From Lojkania enalia (lineage: Eukaryota; Ascomycota; Dothideomycetes; Pleosporales): a DNA stretch of 64,000 bases. This document shows, in pieces, positions 25,901 through 38,538 of the stretch. The translations under genes were made by a program, and so were the position numbers. Every line of letters starts with the position of its first letter. The stretch's first letter is position 1. The notes below the pieces were generated by a model. It did no database searches. It had not been told where the DNA came from and saw only the letters and a program-made list of their open reading frames with translations. The stretch lies in the NCBI GenBank assembly GCA_010094045.1, contig ML986738.1, positions 1 to 64,000 on the forward strand, in the 5' to 3' direction.

Positions 25901-27074
25901 ACGCAATTTACAAGCAAGCTATTAGTATAAGCGAGCTATTACTCTACTAAAATTCGAACGACTTAATCGCGATAATTATTAACTATATATATATATACTA
26001 TAGAAAGTAATAGTCTATTAGATTATTTAATATCTATACTATTAATTTAGCACGTTTAAGTATTATAGTTAGGCTATTTATAATACCTACAACTCTATTA
26101 AGGCTGGCTACTCTCTTATAGTTAAGTACTCTAATTATAAATTTCCTTATTAATATACCCCTCAATATTATTTTAATTAATTATATCCTTACCTGCAGCC
26201 TTTATTAGAATCTCCTACTTCTATAATTACTTTCTTTTCTATTATTTTCACTTTATTACTACCTTATTTACTTATTTAAGGCTCTTAATTTAATTAGCTA
26301 TCAGTATAATCGAATATATTATTATTATAGTATCTTTTTAAAGCTAATTAAAGGCTGTAATAATTAACGTAGATAATAAGTCTTAATATTATTAAATCCT
26401 ACTACAAATTATTATTAATTAAGCCTCTAGTTCGCACGCGTTACTAGATATTTTAGCCTCCTAGGGGGTAGTTTCTAGTATTGGTAGTATTAGTATATAT
26501 AGCTTAATATTAAGCTTTAATAGTACCGCCTTTAAATTATATAGTACTATTCTAGCGCTTCGAAAGCTTATACGGATATTAGCTTCTATAATTAATTAAT
26601 TATAGGCTACTTTAAAGGCTAGAAGAAAGGTAGTCTTATTAATATAGTTAATATAATTATATACTAAGGCTGAGATCTCAGCGCTATACTTAACTAATAG
26701 TCTATTTACTATAGCTTATATACTATTAATCGTAGGCGGAAATCCTTGTAAATCTTAATTAAAGATATAGCTAATAAGTACCTCCTCTTTAGTCTTTATA
26801 AGCTTCTTTAAATTTAGCTTATAATTATATTACACAGCTATTCCAGTACGTTAAAAGCGGAGAGTACTTTAAAAGTAGTAAAAGTTGTTATAGCACTATT
26901 CTCGGTTAAAACTTAATATTAATTAATAGTTAAAATTATAAGAATAATTTATAATTTTTTATAGGTTAATTATACGTTACTATATTAAGCTATTATACGT
27001 TAATCTAAGTAGGCTGTTAAAAGTTTAGTAAGGTAATAGCTTATTTATACTAATAGCTTACTTATAAACTATAT
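25901..27074 (-). mobile_element. Fot-E1, internally deleted Fot1/pogo-like transposon (1174 bp)
   Basis: Both terminal repeats of the Fot-E family are present: ACGCAATTTACAAGC at the left, and its complement ending at 27074. Right TA flank 27075-27076; the left flank is CA (25899-25900). Relative to Fot-E2 (~1850 bases without inserts), the middle is missing at about 26690. There the C-terminal part of the transposase joins directly to the N-terminal helix-turn-helix part, and the DDE centre is gone. It is a non-autonomous deletion derivative inserted in Copia-3 gag. Confidence 0.85.
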
Positions 27075-27458
27075 TAGCTTAACTTATCTTTTAAATATTA
27101 ATATTCTTTAATTTCTCGATAGTAGGTATTAATATCGATATTATAATAATTAAAGGCTTTTTAACTAGACTTAATAGTTGGTAATCCGTCTATATTAATA
27201 GTTATAGAAGGTTAGACAGGCTTTTCTAACTTTTAAAGAAGTTAATAGGGCTGTTTAGGGTTAATATATTTTTATATATCTTCTATATTAGCTAGACGTT
27301 TAATTATAAAGATTTAAAGCTTCTAGTTATTCTAGTCTTTAAAGATAATATCTATTTAGATAACGTTCTTTAATACTATAATAATAGTATTAATAGAGTA
27401 GTAGGTATATATAATTAATAAGATAGGTAGTATTAATTAATAGAAGAAGCGGATTAGG

Positions 27459-27471
27459 CCGGGCTTATAAC
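27459..27471 (-). other. Copia-3 primer-binding site, half-tRNA-iMet type
   Basis: On the minus strand GTTATAAGCCCGG directly follows the 5' LTR, the same block as in Copia-1 and Copia-2. It fits the anticodon arm of initiator tRNA-Met after one TpG-to-TpA change is undone. Confidence 0.7.
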
Positions 27472-27621
27472 TATAAATAGGAGGGGGTAGAAACTATATA
27501 GGGTAGTATAGATTAATATATTAATAAGGTTTCTTAACCTCTTAGTTAAAATATAGCGGAGAATTATATAGTATATAAGACTGTTTAGTTAAGAGCTATA
27601 TAACTAACTAGATATATAATC
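27472..27621 (-). repeat. Copia-3 5' LTR (about 150 bp)
   Basis: It is recognised by the adjacent primer-binding site and by similarity, in inverted orientation, to 27766-27927. The right end is placed to within a few bases; it borders Fot-C4 sequence. Confidence 0.7.
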
Positions 27622-27765
27622 TAAGCTTATAATAATAATTATCTTTTTTTATACTTTTACTAGAGTCTTTTATACTTAAATCCGCCTTTTTTTCCGCTAT
27701 TTCTATTTTATTACTAGTTTATTCGCTTTTTAAAAGCTAATTATTTATTATATATTATAAAATTA

Positions 27766-27927
27766 TGTTATATATCTAGTTAGCTATATAACCTTTAACT
27801 AAACAGTCTTATATACTATATATTCCCCCGCCGTACCTTAACTAAAAGGTTAAGGGTAATACTATAGTATACTATTAATATATCTATCTATACTACCCTA
27901 TATAGTCTCTATCCTCTCCTACTTATA
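27766..27927 (+). repeat. Solo LTR of the Copia-3 family (162 bp)
   Basis: It starts TGTTATATATCTAG and ends CTACTTATA (from TACA). It is the inverted counterpart of 27472-27621 with a ~13-base length difference. It interrupts Fot-C4. No clean 5-base target duplication was seen, so boundaries are approximate. Confidence 0.65.
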
Positions 27928-28509
27928 TATATTAATATAGTCTAATATACTATTTTTATAGAGCCTTTTTTAAGCTATTTTAGATTCTTAATAATAGAAG
28001 CTAGTAAAAGCTTATATATATTACTTAATATTTTTACTTTCTATATATTATTATCTTATACTAGCGGTATTAATATATAAAGCTTTATATTAAGCTTTAA
28101 GAATACTAATATAGTTTATAAGCGAGTTATTAGTATAAGTAAGCTATTACCTTACTAAACTTTTAATAGCCTATCTAGATTAACATATAATAGCTTAATA
28201 TAATAATATATAATTAACCTATAAAGAATAATAAATTATTCTTATAATTTTAACTATTAATTAAAGTTAAGTTTTAACCAAGAATAGCGCTATAATAACT
28301 TTTCGCTGCTTTTAAAGTACTCTCTACCTTTAACGCGCTAGAATAGCTATATAATATAATTATAAACCGAATTTAAAGAAGCTTATAAAAACTAAAGAGG
28401 AGGTACCTATTAGCTATATCCTTAATTAGGATTTATAAGGATTTCCGCCTATAATTAATAGTATATAAGCTATAGTAAATAGACTATTAGGTAAATACAG
28501 CGCTAACTG

Positions 28510-30361
28510 ACGTAATCTACTACTAAACGGTTAAAACTACCGAGCGGTTAATAACCCACCTAATTTTAATTTTAAAGTAGAATATCTCTATAGTTATTAA
28601 AGTAATTAATTATATAGTAATATCTATATAATCTTTACTATTTAGTATTTCGATTAGAGCTATTTTATACGTCTTAATACGGTAGCCTAGCTTCTAATAG
28701 CGCTTGTAGTATCTTAGTTAGTATAGTTAACTATAACTATTTAGGCCTTTTTATTCTATTTAACAGCTTTCTTATTATTACTTTACTAATTACAGCCTAT
28801 CTAATATAGAGATAGTACTTACGCCCTTAATTACCTTATATTTACGCTCCTTGCGCTTTATAAGCATCGTATTTACCGCCTAGAGATCTCTATTCTCTAT
28901 TTCTAAAAATAACTACCTATACGCTATAAACGTAATACTCTTTATAAAACTTATAAGACCTTTAAGTATTAACGTTAGTAAGCTATTTTAATATTATCCT
29001 ACGCGCTATTATATATATTATATCTAGTACTCTACTTTTAAGTAATTATATAGTATTTATAACTACTATTTAGCAGGTTCTAAAAGCAGTAGTATTAGAG
29101 TTTATAAAACTTAGATATCGAGCTTTAAAATAATACAATCTGAACTAAATAGGACTAATTTAGACCCTCTAAAGCCTCTAACTATATTTTTATTAGTAAT
29201 AGCGTTATTAAAAGCTGCTTTAAATATAAGTAGAAAGTCTTCTTTAGTTATATAGTTAATATAGTACTAAATTAAGCTTTTAATCTCCTTGCTATATACA
29301 AGTTTTAATAGACTAAAATAGCCTATATTAAGTAGCTATAGAAGATAAGATAAGTATAGAGGTATATAAAGTATAATAATATTATATTCTTTATAATAAT
29401 TATAAAATTTAATAGAATTATAGCTATTATAGCCGTCTATAATAAGTAGTTAGTAGGCGCTAGTAGTACTAGTTTTAGTATGTTTATTAAAGTATTTAAG
29501 CTACTTAAACCCGTATTTAATAAATATCTAGCTCTTCTTATTAATAGATAAAACCTACTAAGGCTTATCTATAATTAACTAGTACTAGATATTATATTAT
29601 TATATACTGTTAAAGATAATAAATAGTAGAACTAGCTAGCTACATATATTTACTACTATAATTACTATTACCTACTTAATATTACTAGGCTGGATAGATT
29701 TAGGTATTTATCGCCTTTTAGTACTAGTAATAACTATTCTTAGGCTAATTTTACCTATTTAAAAGCTAGTCTCGTTAAAATTATATATATCTTTATTAAA
29801 GATACTATACTTAGCCTTAATATTATATATAAGGCGGAACCAGCCTTAAATAACTTTAGGATCTTTATTTAAAGCTTTTTAGTAGTTATATTATTAATTA
29901 ACGTATAATTTAAGCTCTAAAATATATAAGACGAAGCGATTCAGCTAATTTTTACTAATAGATTACTAACCGTAATTAAAGAGTAGTTTATTAGCTATAT
30001 CTTATAGCATGTTAAGATTAAGCTAAAACCCACGCGTATCTATATTAAGTATATAGTCTATAATCGACCTCTCCTCCAGCTCTATAAGATTCTTCGAATT
30101 AGGGGTATAATTAGCCCTATAAGGTTTCCTATTACAGCGCTCTTTTCGGGTAGTATAGCTAACTTTAAACGCTTGCGCTATAGCTAGATTTAACTTAAAT
30201 TAACCTTATTTAAAAGCTTTATTTACTATAGTTATATCGGCTTTAAATAAGCGTATTCTATCGCGTGGTTATAGAGATATTACGAAAATTAATAGGGTAG
30301 TAGAGATTTTAGTAGATTACTAACTACTCGGTAGTTTTAACCGCTCGGTAGTAGATTATAT
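28510..30361 (-). mobile_element. Fot-F, Fot1/pogo-like transposon (1852 bp)
   Basis: The left terminal repeat is ACGTAATCTACTAC, followed by the 17-base units TACTAAACGGTTAAAAC and TACCGAGCGGTTAATAA. The right end at 30361 is the inverted match. Flanks are TG (28508-28509) and TA (30362-30363), so the left one carries a substitution. The minus-strand transposase shows DIYNFNETSFQIG (~29790; Asp to Asn, Glu kept), IIDGYNSYNS (~29420; Asp kept) and LLQLLNIGYFSLLK (third Asp to Asn, ~29320). It is inserted in Fot-E2. Confidence 0.9.
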
Positions 30362-31345
30362 TAGGTTAGTATCTACTAGCCTTAAAAATTTATATAGCGT
30401 ATTAAACGCTTTAAAACCCAATTAAACCGTTCTTATAATTAGTAGTAAGCTCTATATAAAGATCTAATAATTATAGATGCGTAGTTCTGGCTTCTATAAA
30501 GTATAAAGAGGAAGTATAGAATTTAAGATAAAGATACCTATAATTTCGATAAGATAGGCTTTATTATAGGCTAAATATTAGCTTAGCTAGTTATTATAGG
30601 GTTAGAGAATTATTATATAAAAGCTATTTAGTTTAGTAATTATAAATAAACTATAATAATTTTAGTAATTAATATAATTAGTTAAATAATTCTACTACTT
30701 ATTATTATTAAAAGTATCTACTATCTATTTTATTAGTATAAAAATAATAATATACTAGGCGATTAAGTAATTATAACTAGTAATAATAGTTAAATAAATA
30801 ATAAGATTAGTATTATCTAACTTAAATACTTTAATTAGTATATAAAAAGCTGTATAATAGATATCTATTAATTACTAGTTATTAACAGCTATATATTACT
30901 AACCTATATACCGCTAGTATATATAATAACCGCTATTATAGTTATATATATACCGGAGCTTATTTATATTAGATTAGTTAGAAGTAATAGCTTTAGTAAA
31001 GAGAGAATATTAGGATCGCCGGTTCTTTAAATATAATAAGTATATTTAGAAGTCTAATATAGTAATAAGATAAATCTATAAGAATAACTATATAGGATTT
31101 AATCTACTAAAAAAATCTTCTATTTTATATAGTTAAGTCTAAGACTATTAAGTCTAGCTTATTAGGTCTATTAGGTCTATTAGGTTCGTTCTACTATACC
31201 TAATACTTCTACTATTATTATATATATAGGTTATACTATATCTTATTATCTAGCTAATTATCTCCCTAGTTTCTGCAGTTCTACTACTTACTATCTAATA
31301 ATTAGTCCTTAATATACTTCTACCTATTATTACTTTATTAGTTCT

Positions 31346-31624
31346 TGTAACAGCGTAGGTAAGATAATAGGTCCGAATATAGCACGAATCTACTTAGAGG
31401 TATATAGGAGTACGTGGGGGATTAAGGACCTGGGAATTCTATTAACACCTATAGGCCTTATACGAAAGAATATAGAAAAACTACCGAGCTACTTATAAGG
31501 GAGTGTACAACTATATACGGATAGGAAAAGGGGTAGAACCGGGGGTAGGATAAGATAAGCGAAAAGCTTTGAGATAAGGTTATATATAAAGCTTTTCGTA
31601 GAACGATTTCTTTATATTATTATA
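31346..31624 (-). repeat. Gypsy-1 copy B left LTR (3' LTR)
   Basis: It starts TGTAACAGCGTAGG and ends TATTATTATA. The complement of the polypurine tract, CTACCCCCTCTTCTC, follows at 31625. Confidence 0.93.
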
Positions 31625-32358
31625 CTACCCCCTCTTCTCTTAGGCTAATAGTCTCTATCTATACTAGTTCGAGAAGGAATCGAGGCTGTTATAGATGGGT
31701 TTTAGTATAAAGAAATTTCCTTAAAAAGGTATTTACTAGTAAGAGCTAATATATACGGTTACCTATAAAGATATATTTATTAACGTAATGTTAAGTAAAG
31801 TTTTAGTAGTAAGTATAATTGACCTATATATTAGCTAGTAACTACTATTATAATAGTTTATTAATATTGCAATTTCGTCGCGTATAGTAATAAGTATTTA
31901 CTAGCTTTAGTATATTACCAGGTTGCTATTAACTAAGCTTCCTTAACTAAATAATAACTTCTACTCTATATATATTATTACGCGTCCCTAGAACTATTAA
32001 TTATTAAAGTATTACTAACGCCTCGTAGAATAAAATTAATTAATATACTACTCCACCTACCTCTTAAAGCCTCTTTAAAGGCCTTTTAGGTTATCTACTA
32101 TTAGGCTATATACACGCTTACCCGCGGGTAGTATATAATATTTACCTTTTAGTCTTTAAGATTAAAAAAAATGCGAGTATTATATCTTATAAAATAAAAA
32201 GTACAACTCTATATAAATCGTATCTAATACTAGTAGAATACTTATTACTAATATACTTATAGATCTTCTCCTACTATAAAAAGGAGTTTCTAGTCCTCTA
32301 GGGCTATCTTAAACTGTAGGTAGTAGCCTAATATATAGGGGATAAGAAGGATAAAAAG

Positions 32359-32740
32359 GTAGCCTTCGAGGTTGTTTTAGAGTCTGCTTATAACCTAGCG
32401 CTTATAGCTTAGGGTGTAAGAAGTTAGGAAGATAGCCTTCTTACGGCTAGTATCTAGGTGGCTTTATTCTACTAGAGTACTAAGTTACTCTATCAGGTTT
32501 CGGCCTTAAAGGCTCTAGTATCTAGCCTTCGGGCTGATATCGTAGCGTTCTTAACCGGCTAAAGATGTAGGGAAGGTTTAAGAGAAGTCTAGAGGGAAGG
32601 AAGAAGAAGAAGAGTAGAAGAGAAGAAGACTAGGGAGGTATCTAACAGCCTACTATTAGACCCTCCAGATTCTATAGAAGAGTAATTTCGGGCTTATACT
32701 TTAGTTTTTAAAATCTTTTACTTAACTCTTATATATTATT
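32359..32740 (+). pseudogene. Antisense reading frame in Gypsy-1 copy B, unknown protein
   Basis: A single plus-strand frame of about 125 codons runs opposite to pol, between the chromodomain and the 3' LTR. Its stops are TAG or TAA explainable as former Gln or Trp codons. Readable parts include VAFEVVLESAYNLALIA, STKLLYQVSALKALVSSLRA and the charged REGRRRRVEEKKTREVS, which suggests a helical or coiled-coil C-terminal half. The stretch is richer in G and C than its surroundings. Most of it is deleted in copy A. I do not recognise the family; function unknown. Confidence 0.4.
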
Positions 32741-35700
32741 ATCTACTAGATAATCTATATTCTCTATACTATTTTTATATACCTTAATCTATTTAGTTAA
32801 AGCTTTTAGAGGTCCTAAGCGATTCGGATATTTATTATAAAAAGCTTTTAACTTATAAAGTAAACTTATAAAGTTTAAAATTTTATACTAGATCGGGTTA
32901 GGATTATATCCTACCTATTTTATACGGTATTTAAGGGTCTTATAATATAACTTACTAGCTAGTATTTCCTTAACCTCCTACTCTTCTACCCTATTAATAG
33001 CGATAGTAGGTGGTTTTAGAGCTTCTTATCTAAGTAGAGGGTCCTAGAGGTTCTTATATAATAGGTTTAGTACGAAGATATTATATATACTTAACTCTAG
33101 GGGTAGCTATAAATAGTATAAGTTTCTAACCTACTCTAATACTTTAAAAGAACCCTCCTATTAATCGGATAGCTTTCAGCTTAGTTTCTAGACCATAAGG
33201 TTCTTAGTATTTAAGTAGACTATATTACTAATCTACTAATTAATCGGTTACTAGTAACGGTTAATAATAGATTATATACGATTCTAAGCCTTTTTAATAT
33301 TAGCTTTTACAGTTTCCTAGGTTATATATATATAAGTTACTAGAGCTAAGGCGTTTTTACAATTTAATTTATCTGTCGCAGTAATAGGATTAACGGAATA
33401 TTTCTAATCCCAACTCTAATAGAGCTTAGATCCGTATAAGATCTAATATAAAGATATTCTAATAGTTGTATAAGGTAGAGTCGCTTATACTCGGTCGATT
33501 ATAAGTAATAGAGAACTCTAGTTGTCCTAGTAGAAGGATATAAAAGAACGCAGTCTCTGATTAATATACTTATTTATAATCTCCGTCTATCCGTTAGTCT
33601 CTTTATAATAAGTAGTAGATAGTTTAATTTTTACGCCTAAAATATAGCAGAATTCGGACTAGAAACTAGATATAAACTAAAGTCCTCGGTCTAAAATAAT
33701 AGTTTCGGGTATATAGCTAAAGTAGTATACCTATTAAATAAATAATTCGGCTATTCCCTATACGTTAATTATATAATAGTAGGAAATAAATATAGCTTAT
33801 TTAGATAGGTAATTAATTACTACTATAATCTAATTATATCTAGACTTATCTATAGGGAAATTCTTAAAGTTAATATATAGGTATTATATTAGTTAATTTA
33901 GTATAGGAAGTAGGTAGATAAAATCTAGGGTTTAGGTTTATATTAGATAAGCTTTATAGTATAGAATATAATTCCGTATATATTGTTTATAAGTAGCCTT
34001 TATACCCTTCTAGTAGTACTTCTAGGATAGTAACTAATAGGTTTTAGTAGCGTTTAGGTATACAGAGGATACTTAGTTATAAGCCTCTTATATAAGTCGC
34101 GTATAAAGGCCTAAATCTAATAGGATATATAAGTAATTATTGTAGAGGAGTAGTCCGTTCTCTATCTAATACTTATAGAGTAGAAGTATACGTTCCTGCG
34201 CGAAGGAGGCTCGGTTTTCCTATAGTAATATATTAATTAACTCTAGAGAGTCTAGAAATATAACCTACTCCTAGCCTTTAATAACGTTTAGTATAGCCGC
34301 TTAAATTATTATTTAGGTAATATAGGACTAGACTAATTCAGCATTAATTTAAGGGTAAAGTCGATACGGTCTAAATAGAACTCTTAACTAGTTGTTAGTT
34401 TAAGCTGCTTTTAAGTTTTCTATATCTTATTCGTAACGACTAAGAATATCCGCTCTAGTATTATCCTTACCTAGAGTATACTCGATTTAGAACTAATACT
34501 AAACTAATTCCTTGGTCTAATAAATTTAATAAGTATTAAGTACCTTTATAGTTATAAAATATTTAAGTAAGCGATAATCGGTATATACTAGAGTCCTAAT
34601 AGCTACTAAAGTAAGTTCTACCCTCTATTATTTAAACGCAGTAATAATTGCGAACAGTTTCTTATTATAAATCTTCTAGTTTAGTTCCGAAACGGATAGA
34701 ACCTTACTATAGAATGCTATAGAGTACTATTTTCCGTTAAGATGTTTCTGTAATAGTACTCCTACAACTACTCTATTAGAGGTATTAGTTTCCATTTTTG
34801 TTTCTAACGTAGGGTTAAAGTAGTAGAGTATAGGTATACTTAATAGGGCTGACTTTAATTTCTTAAAGGTAATATTACATTTTAAAATCTATATAAAAGG
34901 GGTTATAAAGCTCTATAGTATAATAATTAGCTTTGTAATATACGAGAATTCCGGTATAAACTGTTAATAGAATCTAGTAAAACCTAAGAAGGATTTTACA
35001 CCTATTATAGTAGTAGGTAGCTACTAGTTGCGCAATACTTCTACCTTCTCTAGATTAACCTTAAAGCCTTTATTTAAGAGGATATAGCTAAGATATTTAG
35101 TTCGGGTAATATAGAATTTGCTCTTCTTAATATCAACTTATAACCCTGCTTAATATAATCTCTCAAGAACTTTCTTAACGTAGATAGCGTATATTACCTC
35201 GTTTTTAGAGTAGATAAGGATGTCGTCTAGGTAAGTAATATAGAAGTTATCTAGGTAGTCGATTAGTACGTCGTTTATATAGCGCTGGTAAGTTACTAGA
35301 CTGTTATATAATCTAAAAGATAGAACTTTATACTTATAGGTTCCGTATCGAGTCTAAAAGGTAGTATATTCCTTAGAATTAGGGTCTATTCTAATCTTAT
35401 TAAAGGCCGCGCAAATATTAAACTTAGTAAAGATTACTACTTTAATAGGTTTAGATAAGAGTTTATCTATGCGTAGTATTAGATATACGTTCTTATAAGT
35501 AAGAGTATTAAGTTTATAATAATCTATATAGATATATAGGTCGCTATTAGATTTACAGATATAAAGGATTAGAGATATAAAAGAGCTTAAACTCTACTTA
35601 ATATACCTATTCCGTAGATTATCTATAATATACTTCTTAGTTGCTTCCAGCTCCTTAATATTCTACTTATACAACAGGCTGTAACTATTAGGGAGAGGTT

Positions 35701-38200
35701 CTATAAGGATAATCTTATAATTATAAGGGCGGTATTCTAGTAATTAATAAGCTACAGTTTTACTAAATATATCCTAATACTTATAGTATTTAGATAGCAA
35801 TCGGAGATTTATTAGTACTTTATTTTTAGCCTTATCTTCTAACTCTAGGGTTTACTTATCTTTAATTAGCCGCTCGATTTCGTATAGAGACGTAGAGAAA
35901 AACTCGTTCTCTTTCCTCTTTATATTAAAGTAGAAAGCATTAGCTGTAATAAGAGCGATAATAGGAGAACGGATTTTCTTTGGATCGGATTTAGGCTTTA
36001 TTATATACGGGCGTACAGGAGCTCTAAGTTTATTTAAACTATAGGCTATAAAAGATCGATATAGTTTTAGCAGTCTTAATAGACCCTTAATATAATAGAT
36101 AGTTGGACTACGGGACTACTAATACTAGTTCTATTCTTATAGAGCGTTGTGTTACTAGATATCTAGTTCTACCTCCTTATTATATACTAGCTAAGTTAAT
36201 TATATAAAAAGAGGAGGTAATAGATTATAAGTAGTAGGATACTTAGAGGGCTATATAATCCGATTCTTATCTATATCTAGCTGGAGTTAAAAACAACGTA
36301 ACTATTTAATACTAATAATATAATCCTAAGTACCTAGATCTATAATAATAAATAGGTAGTTTTAGATAGTTCTCCTATTAATTCGCAGGTATAAGTAGAT
36401 ATACTAATTAATAGGGGTTTAGATTTAGTCCTAAAAACCTTTAATAGTAATTTTAAAGGGTAAACGCTATATTAATATATATAGAGCTTAGAAGAGTAAT
36501 CTAACTACCGTAGAATTAAGGAATAAGAAGCCTTAGATGCTAGTATTAATAAGGGCGTTTAGTTGTATACTAACGCCTTTTAAATATAGAATAGTAGGGA
36601 TTTAGAAGTACTTTCCTCTAAATAAATATAATAAATCGATGTTTAATAAGTCGTACCTATTTAAGCCTAAGATAGAGAGTTTTCTTAGGCGTCTCTATTT
36701 CCTACCTAAGAACTATCTAGGTGGTACTTATTTACGTCTAGAAACTCTTCTTCCTTAATCTTCTCTTATTTAACCTCTATCTTTTATACTCTAAAGACTA
36801 TATATTTATTTATAAAGTATCCTAGTTTACTATAATTATAGTAATTACCTAGAATCGTATACCTTTCAGGTATAAGAGTTTTACTAGGTTGTTAGGAAGC
36901 GATCGTAATAGAATAAGATATTAATACTAGGGTAGATTAGAGTAGTATTAGATTATAAGTTACCTTAGATAAACTTTTAGAAGCCTTCTAGTACCGATCT
37001 AAATTTGTTTTAACTATAACCTATAGACTAATAGTTCGTTCTAGAAGGTTAAGAATACTTCTCCTTTTTATATCGTAGGCTGTTAAGTAGGCGACTATAA
37101 TGTTAAAAGAGCCTTTCTATATAAATTTAAAGCTAAGATTTAATATCTTTAGGCTAGAGAAAATCTTATTCTATAGGTAGAAGAACTACTCAGATTGGGA
37201 TATAGATCCCCTAATAGCTGTACTAATAAAGCGAGCTTTAAAAGTTAAGAACGCTTCTCCTTTATTTATTTTTAGGACCTAAAACGCCTATCGCGCCTCT
37301 ATCTCTTTATTACCTATAATAAAATACGATCATAGAAGTAAAATTATTTCTTTAGCATTCTTAAACCGATACTAGTCTAATTCAGCTAGGTATTTTAGCT
37401 CTAGATACTTTTTCGCAGTACTAGAGGTGTGTCTTTATACTAATACTATATATATACGCTCTATCCGATAGTAATCTATATTAATCTTAAGTTAGTCTAG
37501 GATTAAGGCTCGCTATTATTTAAATATAGGTTTATTACTATCTATAAGACTTTCGATCTTAAGTATATATTTAGTAAAGTAGGCTTAAGGGGGCTTAAGA
37601 ATAGCCAAGAGATTTTTTACTAGAGGAGTTGTAAAAGTTTCTTAGCGTATTATTAGTACTAATTTAGTAGTTTATAGAAGTTAATTAGAACTAATAGTTC
37701 TCTATTATATTAAGCGTATAATCTCCTCTTGTAAAATTATAATTTATTTCTTAAGGGTTAGTTTACTCTAATCTCCCTCTAAATTAGATAGGTTCTTTAC
37801 TACCAGCCCTATAAAGAGGGGTCCGCCTGTTATAGGGCCCCCTATAGGAGGTAACAGTTGTTCTACACGCGTAGATAGAAGCTTACTCTTATTATAACTT
37901 GCGCGTATATCAATTCTAGTATAAGAATCGGAAGGTGAATTATAGTTAGATATCAGCGGTTGCTTCCAATTCTGATAGGTTATTAGTAGTCTCTAAGTTT
38001 CTACCTAGGCGTACTCTACGCAGCTTTTCTAAAGGCAATCCTAATTGTAGGGGATAGGAAGTTCTAAACCTAAAGGCTTTAATCAATAGAAGGTTTCTAA
38101 GATCCTATCTAAGTAACTAAATAATTTAATATAATAGTATATAAATATTATAACTTAAACTAAATTAGGTATATTTTAAACTTAAATATATTTAAATAAA
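32690..38200 (-). pseudogene. Gypsy-1 copy B gag-pol, RIP-broken but full-length
   Basis: Read on the minus strand. Gag (about 38100-36650) has the block SFNIIVAYLTAYDIKR and a CCHC zinc-knuckle remnant at 36801-36852 (YYNYSKLGYFINKY, Cys and His changed to Tyr). A protease region follows. Reverse transcriptase (35650-35050) has an intact YLDDILIYSK, with YLDD at 35222-35233. RNase H is at about 34960-34500. Integrase (about 34100-33500) has a DRGPQF-like block at 33672-33692 and TNGQTE near 33590. A chromodomain is at about 33000-32815 (RVEEQEVKEILASKL...). Chromodomains of such elements direct integration to heterochromatin, which fits the nesting seen here. Confidence 0.9.
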
Positions 38201-38259
38201 TATTTAATACGATATTATTAAAGAGGCTATTACTAGTAGTATTAAGTTTTTCTATATAA

Positions 38260-38538
38260 TATAATAGCGTAGGTAAGATAATAGGTCCGAATATAGTACG
38301 AATCTACTTAGAGGTATATAGGAGTATATAGGGGATTAGAGACCTCGGAATTCTATTAACACCTATAGGCCTTATATAAAAGGATATAGAAAAACTACTA
38401 AGCTACTTATAAGGGAGTATACAACTATATACGGATGGGAAAAGGGGTAGAACTGGGGGTAGGATAAGATAAGCGAAAAGCTTTAGGATAAGGTTATATA
38501 TAAAGCTTTTCGTAGAACGATTTCTTTACATTATTATA
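38260..38538 (-). repeat. Gypsy-1 copy B right LTR (5' LTR)
   Basis: It is 279 bases, collinear with 31346-31624. No convincing tRNA primer-binding site could be read next to it because of RIP. Confidence 0.93.

Larger units (their letters stand above)
24607..27621 (-). mobile_element. Copia-3, truncated element (5' LTR, gag, protease), split by Fot-E1
   Basis: Read on the minus strand from the right: 5' LTR 27472-27621, primer-binding site 27459-27471, and gag at about 27440-27077. Fot-E1 (25901-27074) interrupts it. The gag C-terminal part, protease and pre-integrase region continue from 25900 to 24607, where Fot-B2 ends it. The family's integrase, reverse transcriptase and 3' LTR are not seen in this window. 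The neighbour across Fot-B2 is a different Copia family, so a deletion or rearrangement must have removed the rest. Confidence 0.75.
31346..38538 (-). mobile_element. Gypsy-1 copy B, complete chromodomain Gypsy element (7193 bp)
   Basis: The LTRs 31346-31624 and 38260-38538 are both 279 bases, and the 5-base duplication GTTCT is perfect. There is no insertion inside. It is the reference copy for Gypsy-1 here and is visibly less RIP-mutated than copy A. Coding is on the minus strand. It keeps a 509-base segment (about 32078-32600) that copy A lacks. Confidence 0.95.

Noticed and set aside
27840..27865. Palindrome CCTTAACTAAAAGGTTAAGG as a transcription terminator
   Set aside because: It lies inside the Copia-3 LTR, and the other LTR copy keeps only part of it; bacterial-type termination does not apply here.
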